Source: Equadaptatus sp045642025 (GTDB lineage: Bacteria > Synergistota > Synergistia > Synergistales > Synergistaceae). Taken from it: a stretch of 35,767 bases of DNA. The position numbers and the translations under genes were made by a program. Below the pieces are notes generated by a model that was not told where the DNA came from, ran no database searches, and saw only the letters and a program-made list of their open reading frames with translations. Below are positions 31,201 to 35,767 of the stretch, one piece after another; the first letter of the stretch is position 1; each line of letters starts with the position of its first letter. The stretch is taken from NCBI GenBank assembly GCA_045642025.1, contig JAZUIB010000064.1:1-35767 (forward strand). The letters run 5' to 3'.

Positions 31201-32565
31201 TTATTTCCTCCCCTCGGACGAGATAACGGCGCCTTGGGCGTCTACCGATACTACTGTACCTGCAAAGCCGGTGTGGATGTTTGTTGAGAGAGCGCCTTCC
31301 GCCGCTGCTGCAATAAGTTGTCCTTTTACGACCTTGTCACCTGCTTTGACAACAGGCTGTGCAGGTTTTCCGATATGCTGACTGAACGGAACGAATACAC
31401 TCTTCGGTGTGTAGTCAATGAATTCATCATGCGCATGGCGACCGTAGTATTTGTTCAGTCCAAGACGCGCAACAAGTCTTGATGTTGCGACACGCTTGTG
31501 ATTAATTGACGCAAGAGCGTGCGGTTCCTGATTTTTAGGCATATCGAGGCCTCTTTCACGAAGTTTTCCTTTGAAATATCCGTTGACTTTCCTCGGTGAG
31601 AGGCTCATCGGACAGGCGAACATTTCGCAGACACCACAGTCACAGCAGTTGAGTGCCGAACCAAAGCAGCGTACGAATTCTTCGTCATCCGTAATAGAAT
31701 CTTCTCTCCAGAAATTACGCATTACCAAATGCGGAAGAATTTTGTGCCCAAGCTGATAACGCGGGCACATATCCGTGCAAAATCTGCACTGAATACATGA
31801 ACTCTTTGCCATGTGACGAATTCCATCGATTGGCTTTAGCGCATATTTGATGAGGTAATGTTCCTTCGGAAGAACGATGATGTTACCGGTGGTTTTTGTT
31901 ACAACCGTGTTTTTGATATCATCTCCGACTACTACTTTTCCCATCATAGGTCCACCCATGATGATTGCATACTCTCCCCATTCGAGGAGCGGACCCGCCT
32001 GATTAATGCACTCAACCACGGATGTTCCGAGAGGAACATGAAGCATTGTTGTTTCTCTGACTTCACCGACTACGGAGAGGAACTTGTCGCAAACAGGTTC
32101 TCCATTCTTCATTGCATAATGAAGATTGAGCATTGTTCCGACGTTGTCTACTACCGCGCCGACATTAAGCGGAAGACCGCGTTCCGGCACACTGCGTCCT
32201 GTAACGAACTGAACCATTGTCTGTTCGTCGCCTGCGGGATAAAACGCAGGCATACCGCAGATTTCAATTTTTGCACCGGCACGTTTGATTGCCGCTTCAA
32301 GTGATTCAATTTCAGCCTTGTATATAGCTTTAATGGCGATGACAACTTTCTGAGCCTGAAGATGTGCTGCTGTCTGGACGACTGCGTCGATCATTTCGTC
32401 AGCATATTTACGGCAGATAAATTTGTCAGTCTCAATAAGAGGCTCGCATTCCGCAGCGTTAATAATGAAATATTCCGCTTTGGCATTGAGCTTGACATGA
32501 GTAGGGAAACCTGCGCCACCAGCTCCGACTATACCTGCTGATTTTACTGTTTCTATAAAATCCAT
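31201..32565 (-). CDS. pduS: PduS-type flavin/iron-sulfur cobalamin reductase (RnfC-like)
   Basis: The protein has about 454 residues. An N-terminal glycine-rich nucleotide/flavin site (GAGGAGFPTHVKL) is followed by an RnfC/NuoF-like core, two 4Fe-4S clusters of ferredoxin type (CIQCRFCTDMCP, and CCDCGVC...CP) and a C-terminal SLBB/barrel-sandwich segment (GKPAQPVVKAGDKVVKGQL). PduS reduces oxidised cobalamin for re-adenosylation and binds the shell protein PduT. Here EutT would supply the adenosyl transfer. ATG 32565 is preferred because AGAGTGG lies just upstream; GTG 32574 is the alternative. Its stop lies seven bases before the BMC-T start. Confidence 0.9.
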   Translation of the reverse strand: MDFIETVKSAGIVGAGGAGFPTHVKLNAKAEYFIINAAECEPLIETDKFICRKYADEMIDAVVQTAAHLQAQKVVIAIKAIYKAEIESLEAAIKRAGAKIEICGMPAFYPAGDEQTMVQFVTGRSVPERGLPLNVGAVVDNVGTMLNLHYAMKNGEPVCDKFLSVVGEVRETTMLHVPLGTSVVECINQAGPLLEWGEYAIIMGGPMMGKVVVGDDIKNTVVTKTTGNIIVLPKEHYLIKYALKPIDGIRHMAKSSCIQCRFCTDMCPRYQLGHKILPHLVMRNFWREDSITDDEEFVRCFGSALNCCDCGVCEMFACPMSLSPRKVNGYFKGKLRERGLDMPKNQEPHALASINHKRVATSRLVARLGLNKYYGRHAHDEFIDYTPKSVFVPFSQHIGKPAQPVVKAGDKVVKGQLIAAAAEGALSTNIHTGFAGTVVSVDAQGAVISSEGRK

Positions 32566-32580
32566 GTCTGCCACTCTTTC

Positions 32581-32862
32581 TTAGATAGCCTTTGTGTCGA
32601 TATCAAAGTCATCAACAATACCGACAACCGAGGCATCTATTGGATTTGAGGTATTCCCGCTAGCACTTCGTGCGGAACTGCCACTGACATAAATAACAGT
32701 TTCGCCTACACCAGCGCCTATGATATCAATTGCCACCATCGGGGCATCATCCAATGAATTATCGATTACGTTGATCGGCTGAAGTATGAGCAATTTAAAC
32801 GGAGCAAGCCTCTCCTCTTTTCGTGTTGCCCAAATATTGCCGAGCACCTTTGCAATTTTCAT
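32581..32862 (-). CDS. eutN: Pentameric BMC vertex protein EutN/CcmL
   Basis: The protein has 93 residues, full length for a BMC-P. KIAKVLGNIWATRKEERLAP, the hydrophobic LLILQPI strand and VAIDIIGAGVGETVIYVSGS are the family signature. Pentamers cap the vertices of the polyhedral shell. AGAGG precedes the ATG at seven bases. It lies between the 98-residue accessory gene (three bases between stop and start) and pduS. Confidence 0.94.
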   Translation of the reverse strand: MKIAKVLGNIWATRKEERLAPFKLLILQPINVIDNSLDDAPMVAIDIIGAGVGETVIYVSGSSARSASGNTSNPIDASVVGIVDDFDIDTKAI

Positions 32863-32865
32863 TGG

Positions 32866-33162
32866 TTAGCCTCTGATAATTTCAATACGGTTGCGTGCTG
32901 CCAATTCGCGCGCAAGATCCGTGATGATTGTATTCTCGCAGACGATGATGCGTTTTGCGCCTTCTACTGCTGCATCTTTGACGTTGCGTTCAGTAATTAC
33001 GCGTTTTTTGAACGTTTTTTCCTTCACTGGTTCCGATGCTTCGCAGCAACAGGCTGAAGCAGGCTGAGGAACACTGGCATTGCACGATTTTCCGGCTTCA
33101 AGTTCCTGGAGTTTTATCATAACTCTTCTCAGGACTTCCTGAACCAAGGCTTCGTAATCCAT
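32866..33162 (-). CDS. Small microcompartment accessory protein with encapsulation-peptide-like helix
   Basis: The protein has 98 residues. Residues 2-22 (YEALVQEVLRRVMIKLQEL) form a strongly amphipathic helix like the peptides that target cargo to microcompartments. A cysteine-rich linker follows (SACCCEASE, 36-44), then a C-terminal segment VITERNVKDAAVEGAK...TIITDLAREL...IEIIRG. The last part matches the N-terminal motif of EutT in this operon (KILSPAAREYLRQRKIEIV). I do not know an assigned function; scaffold or assembly protein linking enzymes to the shell is one possibility. AGGAGG precedes the ATG, and the eutJ stop abuts the start. Confidence 0.8.
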   Translation of the reverse strand: MDYEALVQEVLRRVMIKLQELEAGKSCNASVPQPASACCCEASEPVKEKTFKKRVITERNVKDAAVEGAKRIIVCENTIITDLARELAARNRIEIIRG

Positions 33163-34011
33163 TTAATATTCCTCCTCTGTTTCTTGATCTAATAAGCAAT
33201 TCGCAGCGATTCCAGCAGGGGTAACCAAGAACGGATCAGCAGGTTTGATTGTCTCTATGCCGGTTACTTTTTTAAAGACCTTTTCAATATCCGTGAGACA
33301 CGAAGTGCCACCACAGAGATAAATAGTGTCAATTTGTGATGAGTCTATATGACGCACAACTATAGATGCCATCTTTTCTATAACCGGCCGGATAATCGGC
33401 ATAATTTCTTTGTGCCTTGCATAATCTAACTTGATCGCCTCTGCTTCATCAATAGAGATACGCTGATTGCCTGCGAGTACAAGTGTTACATGAGTTCCTC
33501 CGGTTGGTTCATCATATATCTGCGTAACCTTGCCTTCATTGAATATGGCAAGGCCCGTTGTTCCGCCACCAATATCAACTACAACACCGTTATCAATTTT
33601 GTATATTGAATTGGCTGCAGTCGGCTCGTCAAGAATATTGGTAACACGTAAACCAGCGCCTTCCGCAACATACCGATGAGTACGTGCGCTACTTTCAGTC
33701 CCTGCTGGCATTGCAATTGCACACTTGTCGAGTTCTCTGCCGATACGTTTCTCAAGTTTCTGTTTGAGGGTACGGCTGATATTGAGTGCTCCTGTGTAAT
33801 CAACGACGACACCGTCTCTAAGTACACTTGCCGCTTGCTTCTCACACGCGACAGGATTGTTCTCTTCGTCGAGGACAACCATAACGATGTAGGCTGTGCC
33901 GAGGTCAAGCCCAACTTTAAACCGGGAATTTTTCTTTTTGGGAAGAAAAACTTCAGTTTCGGAAGCAGCTACCTTTTTCATGTAACTGTTGACTCTTCTC
34001 AGGTCAAGCAT
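33163..34011 (-). CDS. eutJ: EutJ, Hsp70/actin-fold ATPase of the ethanolamine operon
   Basis: The protein has 282 residues, about the size of known EutJ. The actin-like ATPase core is visible: phosphate 1 loop VGLDLGTAYIVMVVLDE, phosphate 2 loop VVDIGGGTTGLAIF, and the adenosine motif YLCGGTSCL. There is no substrate-binding domain as in DnaK. A chaperone-like role in assembly or cofactor reactivation of the lyase has been proposed for EutJ, without firm proof. GGAGAG lies five bases from ATG 34011. It sits between pduL and the 98-residue gene. Confidence 0.92.
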   Translation of the reverse strand: MLDLRRVNSYMKKVAASETEVFLPKKKNSRFKVGLDLGTAYIVMVVLDEENNPVACEKQAASVLRDGVVVDYTGALNISRTLKQKLEKRIGRELDKCAIAMPAGTESSARTHRYVAEGAGLRVTNILDEPTAANSIYKIDNGVVVDIGGGTTGLAIFNEGKVTQIYDEPTGGTHVTLVLAGNQRISIDEAEAIKLDYARHKEIMPIIRPVIEKMASIVVRHIDSSQIDTIYLCGGTSCLTDIEKVFKKVTGIETIKPADPFLVTPAGIAANCLLDQETEEEY

Positions 34012-34034
34012 TATATATCTCTCCGAATCTGCTG

Positions 34035-34649
34035 CTATGCAATAATTTTGCCCAGTACAAATCCCTGGACATGAGCAGCATTGGCTTCGTCAAAGTCGAT
34101 GTGCATACGGTAACGTGAATTTTCTGTTACACGAAGAACAACATCTTTGAAAATGACAGGACGATCAGTAAGCGTTTCAACGCTTACAATCTGCTTGTCT
34201 TTCCATCCGTGACGTGCTGCAACTTGAGGTGTGACGTGGACATGACGTTTCGCACATATTACACCCTTCGGAATTGTGATAGAACCTTTTTCGCCTTCTA
34301 TCGTAACCTGTCCGCTGTTTTCAAGCTGCCCCGAAAGTCTGAGCGGTGCTTCTACGCCAAGTGCCACAGCATCACTGCGTGACAGTTCAACCTGAGTTTC
34401 TGAACGTTCCGGACCGAGAAGGGCAACTCTGGTAAATTTGCCTTTAGGTCCGATAAGATTGACTCTTTGATCTGCAAGGAACTGTCCTGGCTGTGAAAGC
34501 GGACGTTTTGCAATCATTTCGGCTCCTTCACCAAAAAGACGAGCCATGTCACCTTTGCTCAGGTGTATGTGTCTTGCCGATACTTCAATAATTACAAGTG
34601 CGGCTTTGTCAATAGCCTGAAGGACATTGTCAACTATAACATCCTGCAT
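34035..34649 (-). CDS. pduL: PduL-type phosphate acyltransferase
   Basis: The protein has 204 residues. It interconverts acetyl-CoA and acetyl phosphate inside the compartment, recycling CoA. Two PduL domains carry the zinc-binding histidines in VSARHIHLS and AKRHVHVTPQ; RPLSQPGQFLADQRVNLIGP is also typical. The N-terminal 16 residues (MQDVIVDNVLQAID) look like an encapsulation helix. It replaces the unrelated EutD enzyme of the Salmonella eut operon. Acetyl phosphate would then be used by EutQ or an acetate kinase. Confidence 0.94.
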   Translation of the reverse strand: MQDVIVDNVLQAIDKAALVIIEVSARHIHLSKGDMARLFGEGAEMIAKRPLSQPGQFLADQRVNLIGPKGKFTRVALLGPERSETQVELSRSDAVALGVEAPLRLSGQLENSGQVTIEGEKGSITIPKGVICAKRHVHVTPQVAARHGWKDKQIVSVETLTDRPVIFKDVVLRVTENSRYRMHIDFDEANAAHVQGFVLGKIIA

Positions 34650-34667
34650 GACACTTAACCACCTTTA

Positions 34668-35531
34668 CTATTTCTTATATTCCTCTGCCAAATACATGCA
34701 CATCATAATATGCATGACACTGGAGAGTCTGTTGAGAGTCTCAACTATGTCTTTGCGCTCATAAACAGTCTGTCTTCTGAACGCTCTTACTGCTGCGACC
34801 TCTGTTTCGCGTACTGCAGTGCGAAGTTCATTCAGCATGGCATAAACCTTGCCAAAGGTATAATCAGGCAAAACCATCTGTTTTATCGAGAAGAACTTCA
34901 TTGGATTGTGAGAACGTTCGCGGATTTCCGCATGAGTCAGTCCAATTATACGTTCATTAACGAATGGTTCATCAAGCACATCACAACGCATAATTTCGCG
35001 AAGTACACCGAGAACATCGTTAAGATCATCGATAAGACGTTTACTGCCGCTGCTTTCAGCTATTATCGCCTGGGTAAGAACGAAATGAGACTGAAGGCTG
35101 TCAAGTTTGCCCCTAAAATAGATGCGGAGATGATCCTTCGGAACAAGTTTATTGCTGACAAGCTGAGTCATATGCTCAGGCTTTTCAGGAAAAAATGCTC
35201 CGCTAGTGTAATCCACGTATTTTGGGACACAGGCCTGACCAGGTACCGGCGCTGTGACGGCGCGTGCAAGCTGCTGTTTCTTCGCATCTTCTTCTCCGAA
35301 TTCATTCTTAAATTCGGTTGATGGTGCCGAAGTGCCGGATGACGCTGCAACCGCTTTTTCAGGTTTAAAATTAAACCTTGTGTGCACCGAATTTTCAACT
35401 ATTTCGATTTTGCGCTGACGAAGGTATTCACGTGCAGCCGGCGAAAGTATCTTGCCTTCCGGCACCTGATATGATTCAGGTTGGGAGGCTCTCAACTGAT
35501 CGCGCAGTATTGCTTCTGTGATTGCCTTCAA
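34668..35531 (-). CDS. eutT: EutT, cobalamin adenosyltransferase
   Basis: The protein has 287 residues and makes adenosylcobalamin, the cofactor of ethanolamine ammonia-lyase, from ATP and cob(I)alamin. An N-terminal motif (KILSPAAREYLRQRKIEIV) is followed by a variable Ala/Ser linker, the conserved KPEHMTQL, and a helical-bundle catalytic part ending RLSSVMHIMMCMYLA. The metal-binding H-x11-CCxxC motif of the Salmonella enzyme is not visible, so this may be a metal-independent variant as reported for some Firmicutes. The start is TTG 35531, preceded by GGGGTG. It follows eutM by 28 bases. Confidence 0.88.
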   Translation of the reverse strand: MKAITEAILRDQLRASQPESYQVPEGKILSPAAREYLRQRKIEIVENSVHTRFNFKPEKAVAASSGTSAPSTEFKNEFGEEDAKKQQLARAVTAPVPGQACVPKYVDYTSGAFFPEKPEHMTQLVSNKLVPKDHLRIYFRGKLDSLQSHFVLTQAIIAESSGSKRLIDDLNDVLGVLREIMRCDVLDEPFVNERIIGLTHAEIRERSHNPMKFFSIKQMVLPDYTFGKVYAMLNELRTAVRETEVAAVRAFRRQTVYERKDIVETLNRLSSVMHIMMCMYLAEEYKK

Positions 35532-35559
35532 AGAGGTTCACCCCGTTTTCCGGACTTAA

Positions 35560-35767
35560 TTAGTCTTTTTTATCGAGGCTGGGAAGTATATACTCGACCT
35601 CTTCGTGCGGACGCGGGATAACGTGAACAGAAATAAGTTCTCCAACTCTTTCTGCTGCCGCTGCACCTGCGTCTGTTGCTGCTTTAACAGCACCGACATC
35701 TCCACGGACCATAACAGTTACATAGGCTCCGCCGACATGTACCTTACCAATAAGGGTAACGTTTGCG
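35560..35767 (-). CDS. eutM: BMC hexamer shell protein EutM, C-terminal part (5' end beyond the window)
   Basis: The minus-strand frame enters from the right edge and ends at TAA 35562-35560, giving 69 codons. It reads ANVTLIGKVHVGGAYVTVMV, then RGDVGAVKAATDAGAAAAER, then VGELISVHVIPRPHEEVEYI and LPSLDKKD. These are the second half of a single-domain BMC-H protein and match EutM closely (RGDV..KAATDAGAAAA and SVHVIPRPH). Hexamers of this protein build the flat faces of the shell. The pore-loop region GG is present, but the N-terminus is outside the window. Confidence 0.93.
   Translation of the reverse strand, partial: ANVTLIGKVHVGGAYVTVMVRGDVGAVKAATDAGAAAAERVGELISVHVIPRPHEEVEYILPSLDKKD

Noticed and set aside
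34710..35321. Plus-strand open frame (203 codons) opposite eutT
   Set aside because: Antisense to a recognised gene; sequence looks random and has no start context.

Overview
The window reads as chromosomal DNA of a diderm (Gram-negative-type) anaerobe. The evidence for an outer membrane is a bamA-lpxD-lpxC-lpxA-kdsC-lptF/G block. The moderate-to-low GC, the frequent TTG and GTG starts (birA, bamA, kdsC, eutT and two phosphatase genes), a BamA with only three POTRA domains, a SpoIVB-type S55 peptidase gene in a lipid A organism, and a PduT/PduS-containing eut locus make me suspect a Synergistota-like gut or rumen bacterium. That placement is inference from memory. No 16S or other marker was compared. 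I saw no tRNA, rRNA, CRISPR array or intact insertion sequence.

Region A (1-4.8 kb, all minus strand) is accessory DNA. It holds the N-terminus of an AIPR-like protein running off the left edge, a 68-residue secreted peptide, a von Willebrand A protein with an intact MIDAS, a macro-domain protein with an unusual C-terminal domain, a DEDDh exonuclease, an unrecognised TPR-tailed protein, and a small protein carrying the same C-terminal domain as the macro protein. This looks like a stress or defence neighbourhood involving ADP-ribose chemistry.

Region B (4.8-20.5 kb) is housekeeping. pgeF, rluD and ileS lie on the minus strand, with an intrinsic terminator between ileS and rluD. dgkA follows on plus, overlapping the tail of a convergent S55-peptidase gene. 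prfB carries the classic CTT TGA C programmed +1 frameshift, and divergent birA follows. The lipid A / outer-membrane block then runs on the minus strand from bamA (upstream) to lptF/G (downstream), without fabZ, ompH, lpxI or lpxB.

Region C (20.6-28.9 kb) has glycerol kinase and a class V aminotransferase on plus. Facing them are three minus-strand paralogues of an exported HAD phosphatase that resembles bacterial phosphorylcholine/phosphoethanolamine phosphatases. Two of them are near-identical over the phosphatase domain and through the stop codon into the terminator. One of those two has gained a Sel1-repeat N-terminal module.

Region D (28.9 kb to the right edge, minus strand) is the distal part of an ethanolamine-utilisation microcompartment operon, in transcription order: eutM (partial), eutT, pduL, eutJ, a small microcompartment accessory protein, eutN, pduS, a pduT-like BMC-T shell protein with a pore cysteine, eutH and eutQ. 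A 20-bp-stem terminator ends it. The signature lyase genes (eutBC) and regulators are presumably beyond the right edge.

A reasonable joint reading of C and D is that exported phosphatases release ethanolamine (or choline) from phosphorylated head groups, EutH imports it, and the microcompartment degrades it. GlpK could capture the glycerol part of the same phospholipid-derived substrates. This linkage is inference.
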